Positions 34,735 to 46,018 of a stretch of DNA of 64,000 bases are shown one piece after another. The DNA is from Planoprotostelium fungivorum. Taxonomy: Eukaryota; Evosea; Variosea; Cavosteliida; Cavosteliaceae. Position 1 is the stretch's first letter. Every line of letters starts with the position of its first letter. A model generated the notes under the pieces. The model made no database searches. It was not told where the DNA came from and saw only the letters and a program-made list of their open reading frames with translations. The stretch lies in NCBI GenBank assembly GCA_003024175.1, contig MDYQ01000071.1:1-64000 (forward strand), in the 5' to 3' direction. The translations under genes were made by a program, and so were the position numbers.

Positions 34735-37700
34735 TTATTTCTTCAGAGCTCGCTGGGCGATGAGTGTCTTCTCTAACATGTTCTCCAAATTCTGAAACTC
34801 TTCGGAGAGTCCATAGATATCCCTCGCCTTCCCGATGAGAGAGTTGAGAGCCGACTTGGATGCAAAGAGGGACTGCGATGAACCCTCCTCCACGTAAGCG
34901 TCGGCCAATCGGTACGTTGCCTCTGCTGTCTCCTTCCAGAGAGGCTCTTCTACCTCCCAACCTGCCTTTCTCGACGCCCTCAGACTCTTCTCGAGGTATT
35001 CGATTCTCTTCTTGTGGTCTCCCAAATCTCCAAAGTAGTCCGCATAGACACCCCACAAGTCCGATGAGTCCGTCTTCTTGTTGGCGACGGCCTCTAAGAG
35101 GGCTTCCAACTTTTCACGTAATCGAAGGACGACTGTTGGAGTGAGTATCGAAGATGTGATCTGATGGTGGAATGTGATTCGGATGTCAGATCTGATGATG
35201 AGAGATGATTTTACCTCCACGATTCTCGTCTTCTTCTGGGAGATGAGACACGCTCTTCCACTGAGTCGCGATGACACGACACAAAACGCCGATGATCTTG
35301 ATGTCAACACTGTCTTTCATGTCCAGCAGTTCTTTCAAGGCATAGATGGCCTGTTGGTACTCTTTCAAGTCCTGATCGCTTCAGAGGAGTTCGATCGTGT
35401 CATCGTCGACTCACCATGCAGATGATGACGTAGTTGTCCCAGATCTTCCAGTTACTTCTCATATACTTGATGGCCTCTTGCAGCGGTAAGAAGCTCTCAC
35501 GCCTGAAAGCGTGTCAATCCTTCATCTACAACGAGCCGTCTCAAAGATGACGAAATAAAACAGAATAAAACACACTTCTGTCCCATGGAGATGTAAACCG
35601 TCGCCATGTTCGCCCAAGCTTCTCCTTCCTATACCTCTAAGACATCGATGTCCCCCACACGAACCCACCTCTGGCTTGATGGAGATGACCCTCTGAAAGG
35701 CATAGATCGCCTTCTGCCACTCTTTCGTTCTCATGTAAGAGCAGCCGAGGGAGAACCAACAATCAGAGAAGAGTGGATTGATAGCAAGTGCATCTTCAAA
35801 GTGTTGTATGGCCGCGGGCCACTGTTTTTGTCAGGTTGTAGATGGAACTATCATCATCTATTTTTGGCAGATATCTCACGTCGGAATTTTTGATGGCGGC
35901 ACGACCGAGAGATCTCTTTGCCCTGGAGAATCTGTTCCCAGAGATTTCCCAAGAGGTGAGGTAGTGCTCTGCTTTCCCTGTGATGTCGCCTAGGATGCAG
36001 TGTAGGAGGGGTGTTGGGTTCTCGTCTAACATCTTCCTGACCAATGCTTCCGCCTTCGTGTCTTGGTCCATGACCTGCATGATGTCAGCTCTTACGTTCT
36101 CGTTCGCGTCTGATGGATGAAATTCGACTTCGGATGATTTGAATGTGAACGTCTGTGATGATGTGTCGCTTGTGATGATATGAATCATTATCCATTTTTC
36201 TTTTTTCTTTTTCTTTCTCCTTTGTCTTTTTTCTTTTTCTTTCTTTGATTTGTTCATCCTTATTACGATATTCGAACGTGTATCTCTATAGACAACAAAT
36301 CTCACCCTGTAGCACTGTATGACTTCGTCCCACATCTCCAATTCTTCAAAGATCTACACCTCGTCACTACAACTCCAATCAAGACGGCCTTACCTCTCTC
36401 GCCGTGGCAGCGGCACCCAACGCTAAGAATCTCTTTCCCATCTCTCTCTTGGCATTCCACCGACTGGGAAAATCTAGAGTGAAAAAGTATCTCAACCGCT
36501 CTCCCACAACGGCCACCTCGACGGCGTCAATTCGAAATTCGAACGATGGATTTCGGCGGGAAATCACCTCGGTCTTCTCTTTCTCTTGGGTGATCGTCGT
36601 CGACGTCTTCTCTTCGAATTGATCGACCAACACTTGCATCTGAAGGGCGGCTTTCTACAACGAGTCAGATTTTCGTCTCCAATCCTATTACCCACGTCAC
36701 TGGTTCTATTTTTAGTCGATTCGAGCCTCGATTTGATCAAGAGGGCCATGCTGTGGATCAACCAGTTGTTGGGATCTTGGAGAACTCGAGTTACGTACGG
36801 CATCATCTCTTCGTGAGTCAAACCGTCCCCCACGGCATTCTGAGATCGAATATTGAGGCTGGTTGTAGATCGTGAATAAATAGAAATAAAATCCTCCCTC
36901 ACCATTGGGCAAGGATGATGCACTGATCGATCGAGTCTAATCGAGTGTCTTTCCTCTCTTGCTCAAACTTTGGTAGGTCTAAATATGTATCATCTTCGTG
37001 GCTGATCCTCTCTGGCACAACTACAACGCGTCAATCTCAAAATTCCACGGAAATCTACGAGGATGAAGCGTGTCCCAATTACGTACCGGCGGTGGCGTCG
37101 TGTGCGGTGTCACGTGATCTGGCATCCAATACCAATTGGGACACCTGAAACGATTGAAATTTCGTGCGAACTCCAAGTGCTCCCGTCAATTTCATTTCGA
37201 GGCCTGATTTCTCTCTCGCTTTCTCATATTCCGCCTATTTGAATGTCAATCGTTTGAAATTGTGACTGTACATCGCATGATCACGCGATGGCATCATGAC
37301 ATGATCGCGTCATCACCTTGGCTCGGTTGAACTGATGATGATGGTGCTCGTTCAGACCTTTCTCTAAGGAGAGGATGGTCTGGAGGCGAGCGGTCGTCGC
37401 GGCGGGTTGTAGTGCGTCGAAATCGGCTTCGATCTGTCGTTGCAATACTTCTGTGTTTTCCGATAAGATGGACTGGTGAACGATGCGAGAGCGTATTCTC
37501 CACCACAGGAGACTCTTCAGAGGGTCAGAGATAAGAAAAAATGGAGATGAAGGCACCTGGTACTTCTGTGGTGTGTAATCGGATGTGAGTTGATCGATGA
37601 GATAGAGAAAGTCTAAAGCTACGGCTTTGTTGTAGACTTGCTCGCCGCTCCTCTGTAATTTCTTCTTGACGTCCTCTGTGGGATACTGGTTATCAATCAG

Positions 37701-38087
37701 ACGATGGGTGAAGGGGTAGACAGGTTCACCTTCTCGAGGAGTTCTTTAGAGGGTGATGGTCCGGTGTAATTCGCCTGGATGAAAAGGAGAAGGGAGGAAC
37801 ATGATGCCAGAAGTCTGTCCAATTCATCGATGGAGGAGCTGAACGAATCAGACGAATGTCGTTGACGAATTATGTTCACCTTCCTGATCGGACATTGTCT
37901 ATGGCAGAGGTGATCCTCGCATGTTGGAAGACCTGAATGTTCTCATTCAGAAACATTTTTCTTCGTCTCTCACCTTATCAAATTGACCTTCAATGATTTG
38001 AATCAATAATGTCTTCAGATCGTCATCTTGCAGGTTCTCAAAATAGGACACGTCGGTCAGTAACAATCCAATCTCTAATGCCTCCAT
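34735..38087 (-). CDS. TTC27: TTC27/EMW1-like tetratricopeptide protein
   Basis: The ATG at 38087 begins MEALEIGLLLTDVSYFENLQ. TPR helices dominate the C-terminal half. The diagnostic run is SLGCSYMRTKEWQKAIYAFQ (about 35740-35690), then WANMATVYISMGQKRESFLP (about 35630-35490) and YMRSNWKIWDNYVIICM (about 35475-35415). This matches the TTC27 family order 'GCaY...A..AFQR', 'W.NL...Y...', 'W.iWeNYi'. TTC27/Emw1 proteins are essential in yeast and linked to cell-wall integrity and chaperone function. The stop at 34735 is only 50 bp from the PB1 gene's start. CTACAACG copies mark several intron ends (for example 35525, 36652, 37020). Confidence 0.8.
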
Positions 38088-38306
38088 GTCGATCTCTATC
38101 TTCAATCTCAAATCGAACTCCGATGATCAGATGAGAAACGCTAGGAAGGCACGAATATTTGAGTTGCCTCGACTTATCAACAATGTCGACCGTATTTCCG
38201 CTTCTCTCAGAACGCACATCGGGTGTGAGGTCATTAGATCTCCCAGGCCACAGCAGTTGCTACTCTTTTTGGAGCTCATCATTTTTCCTTAGACGATCGA
38301 ACAGAC

Positions 38307-39040
38307 ATGGCGGATTATGATGGTGAAAGTGAGTGGGTAGGAGGTGTGTCGAGCTGAAGAGGTTTCAGCGAAGAACACCGAATGGTTCGGAAAGACCTGG
38401 AGGTGCTACCGTTATAACGCTCTGAGTGAGTTCACATTGCATACACGAGGACCTATTTAGCTGATATGTTCACAGTCTGGGTGGAATGGTTCTTCAAGTT
38501 GATCACCATCTGCGTAGCCCTTGGGTCTCTCTCGATCATCGACAAGAACTTTCCCACATATCGTCTGTACCAATCTAGAGTCGGTCAAGCCGCCGTTTTC
38601 GGCGTCGCAGGTCTCTTGCAGCTGGCCCTCCTCGTTCTCCGCATCTTGGACAAGGAAGTCATTGCCATCATAGTCCAAATCTTCCACTGCATAGGACACT
38701 TGATCATGTTGCTCAGTCTCATCTACTCTTACGATCCTACTGCTTGGATCTTCGTCTACGCCTTCTTGGTCCTCCTTGCCGAGGTGAATGATATGCACCA
38801 TTCGACTCCATTCATTAACGCGAGCAGATCATTCGCACCCTCTATCTCGCCCTCGCCAACGAGGAGAGAATCCACGTGGCCAAGTTCAACAAGTGGGTTC
38901 AAGTTGGAGTGACTGCTCTGGTTGCCATCCTCCATCTCGTCGTGGTTATCATCCAGGTGAGAATTTCACATCTTCCATCTTGTTCACATGATGACAATCA
39001 TCAGGTCGTCAAGTGGTACAAAGAGTTCAATGACTATTGA
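38307..39040 (+). CDS. Small multi-pass membrane protein, unknown function
   Basis: The ATG at 38307 starts MADYDGEAKNTEWFGKTWRC. Two small introns (38322-38370 and about 38425-38460) are followed by four strongly hydrophobic stretches: WFFKLITICVALGSLSII, VFGVAGLLQLALLVLRIL, VIAIIVQIFHCIGHLIMLLS and AWIFVYAFLVLLAEI. A fifth near the C-terminus (VALVAILHLVVVIIQ-like) precedes the end VKWYKEFNDY. The product is about 190-200 residues, with no signal peptide. I recognise no family. The start lies about 220 bp from the divergent TTC27 gene, so they may share a promoter region. Confidence 0.65.
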
Positions 39041-39250
39041 GACGAGTGTAAAAATTATAAATGTTCTTTTATCATTCATCTTCTATATCCTCCCTCGTGT
39101 CTGCATGAGAGAAGACAGCTACCTCACAGCGGGTCCTATGTCACAGTTTCCGACATCGTAACAGCTGCCATATTGGAAGACTCCACCGACAAATCAACAA
39201 ACCGAAACTTCTTCGGAGGAGTTTTCATTTTCAACAACAGCGACAAAAAG

Positions 39251-41171
39251 ATGAGGTCTCTTGTCCTGTTCTGCCTCTTGGGATGTACCCTCGTGGCTCT
39301 CGCCCAGAACTGTGGCTGTGCAAGTGACGAACCATGCTGCAGGTGAGATGGATCGGATCGCCCGAAAGCTGAAATGAGAGCCAGTCAGTGGGGATACTGT
39401 GGAACCACTGCAGAGTACTGCGATGTGAGGACTCGGACTCCATGCGACACCTTCTGAAGGACTACAGAAAGCCCAGGGATGTCAACAGGGATGTTGGGGT
39501 AGTGGAAGCAGCAGCGGTAACAACAACAACTATGGTAGCATGGAGGATGGTGACCGTCCTGGAGCCGACCTCGCGGGTCAGCCCCAATCCGCCTCTAACG
39601 CCAACGATTGTCAGAAGCGTTGCTACGATAATCAGTGAGCCCCTCCCTTCCAATCGGATCTTCCATTGACATCATACAGGGCTTGCGGCAGCTGGGCCTT
39701 CGATACATGTGGCAGCAACTGCTGGTTGAAGTCCGGACAGGTCGCCAAGAGGGCCGCCAACTGCAGAAAGAGTGGCTCCATCCCCAACCGCAACGGTGGT
39801 GGAAGCACCAGTGGAGGTAACAGTGGTAATGGAGGTACCAGCGGTGGTGGCGGCGGCTCATGCAGCTACAAGAACGAGCAGAAGTGGACCGGCTGGGGCT
39901 TCTACGACCAGGTATCTTCGTCACATCATCACCTCCCATATCATACATTCTAATGTCTTCCATCAGTTTGACTTCTGGACCTCGGGAGATCCAACTCACG
40001 GACACGTTAAATTTGTTGATAGAGGAACCGCTCAGAACACCGGTCTCATCTCGGTCAATGGTAATGGACAAGTCTACATGGGAGTCGATCACGTGAGATC
40101 TCATCACCAGCGTGCCTCGCGTTGACTTTCTTCAAAGAACAACAACGCACCCAACGGAAGACCCGCCATCCGTCTCACCTCTAAGATGTCATTCACGACT
40201 GGTATGGTCATCCTAGACCTCGACCACATGCCCGGAAGCGTCTGTGGCTCATGGTGCGTCCTCTCCATCTTCTAATCATCATCATCATCTCACCTCCATC
40301 AGGCCCGCCTTCTGGACCGTCGGTGCGTGTCCCAATCATTCGATCCGTCTCCATTTTTCGTGCCGTCTCAATCTGATGAGACTTCAGGTGGAGATTGGCC
40401 CAACAAGGGAGAGATCGACATCATAGAAGGAGTCAACAAGGGAGACACCAATCAAATGACCCTCCACACCAACTCCGGATGCCGCATGAGTGGACAGTCT
40501 CAGACTGGAAGGACCGTCCAGGCCAACTGCGACGTCGCCGCCACCGGTAACTCTGGTTGTGGTGAGTCATTGGACGGGGTGACCATCTCGATGATGATGA
40601 TGCAGGTGTTCAGAACACAAAGGGTAACTCTTACGGAGACAACTTCAACCGCGCTGGCGGTGGTGCTTACGTGAGTTTTGGCGGGAAAAGAACGTCACGT
40701 GACGTGATGATAGGCCATGGAGAGAGCCAACGACGGTATCAAGGTGTGGTTCTTCCCCAAGGGTCAGTACCCCTCCGACTTGCTCTCCGGCAACCCCAAT
40801 CCTTGCAACTGGGGCACTCGTGAGTCCAATATCGATCTCTCTCCCTCGTTTGTTCCGATAATCGCGAGAATTCGACCTTTTATTGTGTATCTACAACGCT
40901 CTGACTCCCTCGTCAGCCGATTCTCACTTTCCCCTGGGTAACAACTGTCCCTCTTCTCACTTTGGCCCTCAGAACATTGTCTTTGACGTGAGACACTCTC
41001 TCATCAGACTCCATCGACTGACATGATCAGATCACCTTCTGTGGAGATTGGGCCGGAGCTGTCTTTGGACAACAGTGTGGAGGAGACTGTAACAACTTTG
41101 TCTCTTACAACCCTGGAGCTTTCAAGGAGTCTTACTGGCTCATCAACTCCCTCAGAGTCCTCTCTAGATAA
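39251..41171 (+). CDS. Secreted GH16 beta-glucanase with chitin-binding module
   Basis: The ATG at 39251 opens a signal peptide ([19 protein letters not shown]). A hevein-type chitin-binding domain follows ([20 protein letters not shown], spanning an intron), then a cysteine-rich PAN/WSC-like stretch ([20 protein letters not shown]) and a Gly/Ser/Asn linker. The GH16 domain starts near 39870 (WTGWGFYDQ) and holds the catalytic [10 protein letters not shown] (E-x-D-x-x-E) near 40410, with PAFWTVG before it. It ends [13 protein letters not shown] at 41171. GH16 enzymes of this type cut beta-1,3(4)-glucans outside the cell; the chitin-binding part would tether the enzyme to chitin. It could act on prey walls or on the cell's own cyst coat. 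The 3' UTR runs into the next gene. Confidence 0.88.
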
Positions 41172-41346
41172 ATGTTGTAACACTTGTTTCATCGTGCGAA
41201 CGATGATAGATTTGAGTCGATCTTCTTTCGTCTTCATCTTACGCGATCGTCCATATAGACAGGCATCGATGACTTTGTTGATCAAGTTGGCCACGAACGA
41301 ACCCAATTTAAATGGAATAAAACTAAAAACAGTCGTTAAAAGACAC

Positions 41347-42044
41347 ATGCAACATCGGGAGGATGTGGCGGCTAGAAGAATACAAGTGAGATCCTTTGTA
41401 TGTCAAATTTATCCTCATCATCCGAACAGAGTTTGTTTAGAGGATACATCATTCGGAAGGACATCATACATCAATGCAGAACAGAATTTGAGCTGCTAAC
41501 TCATGAACTGGAACGTTTCGATGCCTTCGTAGACATCGAATGGAGATCGAATCGTCTCTGCGAGCCAACATTCAAACAACCTTTACCTCCCACACCAGTG
41601 GCCTTGTCCACGATAACGCTCCACACACCCTTCAGTCCATCGATCCATCAAGATCACAGATTACCACCGTCACATCAGGAACATCACGAAGAGGATCGCA
41701 AGGTTGAATCGTTACGAATTGAAGAGATTTCTTCACCTTTTATCGCATCAGCATCACCGATTACCGCCATCGTCGAATCAAAGGCCACCATTGAATCATC
41801 ATCATTCGCAGAGGACAAACCGTCAGAGGATACAGCTGTGAACATAGAGCTTCAAACGGTTCCCGAAAGAGAAATACAGTTGACACCCATGGAGTTATTG
41901 AGAAGCATCGAGACATTAATGGCCGAGCTATCTTGGACAGAAGATGCCATCAAGAGCCGTAAGAGAGTGAGTCGTTCGTGTTATCACCATCTGATGATGT
42001 GGTAGCATCTTCGACAGAGAAAAGCCCAGCTGATGGAACAGTGA
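41347..42044 (+). CDS. IQ-motif protein (IQCC-like N-terminus)
   Basis: From the ATG at 41347 the protein reads MQHREDVAARRIQ, then after a 60-bp intron SLFRGYIIRKDIIHQCRTEF, together an IQ calmodulin-binding motif (IQ...RG...R). The following ELLTHELERFDAFVDIEW resembles the segment after the IQ motif in IQCC-family proteins. The rest is Pro/Ser/Glu-rich, probably disordered, with a helix near the end (ELLRSIETLMAELSWTED). A last intron at about 41969-42004 leads to the stop at 42044. It would bind calmodulin or a myosin-light-chain-like protein; its partner is unknown. Confidence 0.55.
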
Positions 42045-42695
42045 TGGACAAATGAGGAGATCGAAGTGATGATGTCCAACAGTCTGCGCGAGAGGAGATC
42101 ATAGTCCACATCAAGGGAGAGCTCACGCTGAATCAAGTGCATGTCGTGTGAAGAATAAAAAAAGGATGTCTTCTCGTACTTCTTATAGCCCCTTGTGAAT
42201 TCGTTTGAGGCTGTGATTTACATTATGAGCGCACCACACGGTCACATGTACAAAAAACTGGTGTACATCACAATAAATAAAGAGATCATGGGCGAATACT
42301 ACGAATGAGGGAAGAGGTAAATGAAGAGCAGCTTCACTCTCTCACCAAGTGTGTTACAGCATTCCAGATGTCTCTTCAATCGACGATTTTGAGGTTGGCA
42401 GATTCACATCCTCGTCCTCGTTGTGAAACATGCATACGACATCTAAAATCGCATTGCATTAAACGGGTGTCACAAGACCAACAATGAGGATCACGAGCGT
42501 CTTATTATATTAACGTCCTCCGCACTATCCCATTTATCTACACACACAGCCAACCTCCGTGTTTGTGTCGACATCATCTCATGTGCTCAAAAGAGAACAC
42601 CAGTCATCTTGACGAAAAACGATCATCAAGTGTCACCACTCTGTCAGACGAAAAAGATGCTGCAGACGAGAGCTTCTCTACACGTTGCGATTCAT
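42045..42695. other. Convergent intergenic region, no supported gene
   Basis: About 650 bp between the 3' ends of two convergent genes. It contains AATAAA-like words (near 42155 and 42275). A 60-codon plus-strand open frame with four cysteines (42305-42487) lacks any recognisable domain or splice partner. Confidence 0.45.
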
Positions 42696-43350
42696 TTACA
42701 CAGATTGTCTCAGATGTCGTAGGCGTCGATCTCTTCCGAATTGAAAACAGTTGGATGAGATCTTGGCTTGAAATTGTCCCTCTTTCGTCGTATAATCGAT
42801 GTCGAAGCCGAGCCGAAGTTTTCTCTCTTCGAGATGTTGTGATAGCTACACGTCCGTCAGATCAGGTGTCGCGACGTGAAGAGATGAGATGGTCTCACCT
42901 TGATGGTGAATGGCGCCGTCTGGAGTCGACTCAAGATCATGTTCCGTTGTGGTCCGTCGGGTGTGATGAGCCCAGTCTGTTCTTCACGACTGAGAGGTGC
43001 ACCGTCGCTGTCTAAGAGACGGACTGTCACGACACACTGCTTCATCGTGCGTGTTAGAGGTGATTCCTGTTGGTTGTTGTCAGCGTTGTTGTGAAGGATG
43101 TCAATCATACTCTTCGTAACGCAATGATCGGTCTGGGTGATAGGTCTTTACTCTCGCCAGTGAGATGTTTCCTCTGTCGACTCTTCAACGGTTGCATCAA
43201 GCGAAAGTCCCCATCCTCTATAGACAGTGATGGATCCCTACACATCTTGATCGCCCTCTCTCTCACTACTTCTTCTCGCCAGAGTTGGTTCACCCACTCG
43301 ACAACTAATTCAAAGGGAGGAAAGCTCGCGGGTTCCATCTGTTCTGCCAT
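42696..43350 (-). CDS. Unknown protein, three exons, beta-rich centre
   Basis: The ATG at 43350 starts MAEQMEPASFPPFELVVEWV. Exon 2 (about 43065-42898) encodes CVVTVRLLDSDGAPLSREEQ, then GLITPDGPQRNM and LQTAPFTIK. Exon 3 (about 42847-42696) gives LEERKLRLGFDIDYTTKEGQ and ISSNCFQFGRDRRLRHLRQS. The repeated strand-turn pattern and the basic end suggest a beta-sandwich that might bind nucleic acid, as in Rel/p53-like folds. I recognise no family. The introns are 40-55 nt and keep frame. Confidence 0.5.
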
Positions 43351-43969
43351 GATGCTCCGTGTGACGATTCTCTTTTCGTTCGTAATCGATTCTCGAACCA
43401 CTTCAGAAGGGTGTAATCTCTCTTTTGGAAGCGATATCTCTCGTGAAACTGAGCACAGTTCTGTAAACGAACCCTTAGAGGACGTTTACTATAGTATAAG
43501 TGGCCTTAATGTCATCCACTCAGCTTTCTCTCGTTTCCCATCCGCGGGAAAATGAATCTCTCCAAACTGACTCCTCTCTAGGGAGTACGATGTGATTTGT
43601 CGGGGGTAACCTCACAGAGTATCAGTAAGCGGCAAGAATGATATTTTCGGTACGCAGGACACCACCTGAGAAGGTTAAGAGAAGCGGGAACACTATCATT
43701 GTATAAGCTTGCGACACTGCTCCATGATAGAGTTATAGTAGATGATGATCGTCTCTTTCGGTGTTAGGTGAGAATGATGTCGAGGAGATAGGACAGGTGA
43801 GGAGGTAGACAGCAAGACGATCGTAACGACGGTGTTACGATCTCGAAGGTGATCGATCGTGACCTGATTTATAAACGAAGAAATAACTGATGTTCGCGTC
43901 TCTCCATCAGACGATGTGTGGCGAAGATGATTGACCCATGAAAAAACAAGAATTCCATCGTAACACGTT
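43351..43969. other. Spacer, no gene seen
   Basis: The frame of the upstream gene extends a little into 43351-43401, but nothing else is convincing. The region must hold that gene's promoter and the 3' end of the next minus-strand gene. Confidence 0.5.
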
Positions 43970-44814
43970 TTATAGCTCTCTGTCTTCCATGATGGCGATC
44001 AATTGGTCCGATGAGTTCATCGACACTCTCATCCCCGCCGTGAGAGCCCTCGGTCCAGCTACGCTGTTGGCATTCTGGCTGCGAAATAAATTCTGTCTCT
44101 CTGTCATGACACGATCGAATTCAGCTCTCTTATATCTTCTCCAAACGATGACCCCAAAGAGGATGACGACCATGAGGAGAGTGACTCCGGCTGTTGGTGA
44201 CGTTCAGATGATGAGACGGCGGAGAGAGGAAGAATCACCGGTAACGCAGGAGATGATGATGATGGCGACGACGTTTCTCTGTGTGAGTTGGTAATTGATA
44301 TTATAAGTGACGGAGGCCGGTTTGTCATCGCGGTTGACGATGATGACCCTGCATGTGGTTTAGATTTCGAAATGGATGATTCGATCACCAGAATTTACCG
44401 CTGGATGGCTCCAAAAAGGGTGAAAGGCTGGCCTTACTCGAATCGACTTTGGAGGCGATAGGGATGTAAGATGGAACGCCGACTGTATGTCCATCAGACG
44501 AAATTGAAAGGTGAGATCCATCCAAGATTCGGAGTTTACATTCCGTTCGATATTCGATGATGCTGACACTCACCCAACTTGGTACCATTCCACCGCAGGA
44601 ATGTGAAGTCATCAACATATAAGACACTAAGAGTTCGGTTCGCTTCCATCGAATAATCTAATTCATAGGGACCCTGGAAGGTGGTGGCGATTATTTGCCC
44701 ACCAGCCAGTGTCTCATTTCTGCCTTCGATGTGTCGAGGGTAATCAGACAGGGGCCACATTGCCTGTGCGACTCCTAAGAGTCCCAAGACAAAGAGCGTG
44801 AGCCCCATGTTCAT
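43970..44814 (-). CDS. Type I single-pass membrane protein, unknown
   Basis: The ATG at 44814 (or the second at 44808) opens a clear signal peptide MNMGLTLFVLGLLGVAQA. A beta-rich extracellular part follows with GPYELDYSMEANRTLSVLYV and several N-x-T/S sites. After short introns comes ASVTYNINYQLTQRN, then a long hydrophobic helix (VVAIIIISCV and GVTLLMVVILFGVIVW, about 44270-44140) with stop-transfer WRRYKR. The cytosolic tail is about 45 residues, ending MEDREL at 43970. The intron nearest the middle is uncertain in phase. Function is unknown; a surface receptor or adhesion molecule is plausible. Confidence 0.6.
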
Positions 44815-46018
44815 TTTCTTCGGTGATGTGATGTTTTGTGTTGGAACGCGAATCTTTCCGTTTTATTCTATTTTATTGTACCTGACGTTCAGATTGATAA
44901 ACGAAGGTATCACAATCCCTCCTCTTTATCGCACCCACAGCAACTGCCTCTCACCAGCTGCTACGTCTCGTTCGTTTCAGAATATGAATATTCATATGGA
45001 TGTTCACCTCTGGTTGTAGTGCTGTGAGAGTTGACAGCCGGCCAGCCGGCCGCCCTCCAAAACAGACGACCGGCGGTAGAAGATTACGATGGTCACCTCA
45101 TCATTTATACATCCACACGACAACAACAAGAGGAAGAAAGAAGATGAGACAAAAGGAGATACTTGTACAGCAGCAATCCACCAGAGTCCGTACGCATAAT
45201 CAAGGAGGTCTTGCTATCGACGGTGGTCGATGCAGCGAAACGAAGCGTGAAAGACGACACAGACGACATCACGCCTACTTCAGAGTACTCTTACCCAGGG
45301 CGATTGAGGGGAGAGAAGACAACATTGAGGAGACCAACTATCAGCTGGAAGACTTCATACAGCAAGATGAATCTTTTTGGGAGGCCATCTTTGACCAATG
45401 AGAATGGAATAGATCCATATGTTTTTAAAACAAATCGTCTTTCATCTTATAGAGGTTTTCTATTTATCTTCTATATGATAGTCTGATTGTCTCCACGTGG
45501 TCCCTTTGAAGTCCATACAATGTCTCGTGATGGACAATCAGACAGGCTTCCCAGTCCATTTATTCTCACATCTTACCTCCTCTTCCAATCGCCATCATAA
45601 CCTTCTGTCGTGCGACTGGATTGACGATGTGTTAGTGTCTCTGCCGTCTGTCATTTTGTCCAGTTTTATTTCATCTCATTTACAACGCGCCAAACAATTA
45701 GGCGGCCAGAAGCTTCTGGTGTTAATTTTCCGAGATCTAAAGTCTCCGCTGTACTTTTATTAACCGAAGGCCCCCTTGCGCCGACTTCTCATCCTGCTTC
45801 TATGAACAGACGTCCACGATGTCAGGATGTGGTATGGATTCTATATGGTGCACCACCACTCGATTGAATACCCCACCTCCCCCGGGCTATTGTCACAACA
45901 TACCGAGAGAGAAGTTGGCTGCTTGCGTTTGCGTTTAACAAGTCAGTTCTCAGCGACATCCCTACTTCTGAGGGAAGTTCAACCTTCACCATTATTTTCA
46001 GAATCCCACGCCGCAAAG
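44815..46018. other. Long spacer with ambiguous open frames
   Basis: About 1.2 kb upstream of the P-ATPase gene. Two overlapping plus-strand frames span 45000-45486. One starts at an ATG (45000 or 45144) and ends with an acidic tail ENFIQQDESFW-like at 45401. The other lacks an ATG and ends at 45486. I cannot choose between them, so no gene is called. A GCCGGC-rich palindromic cluster sits at 45039-45052. Confidence 0.35.
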
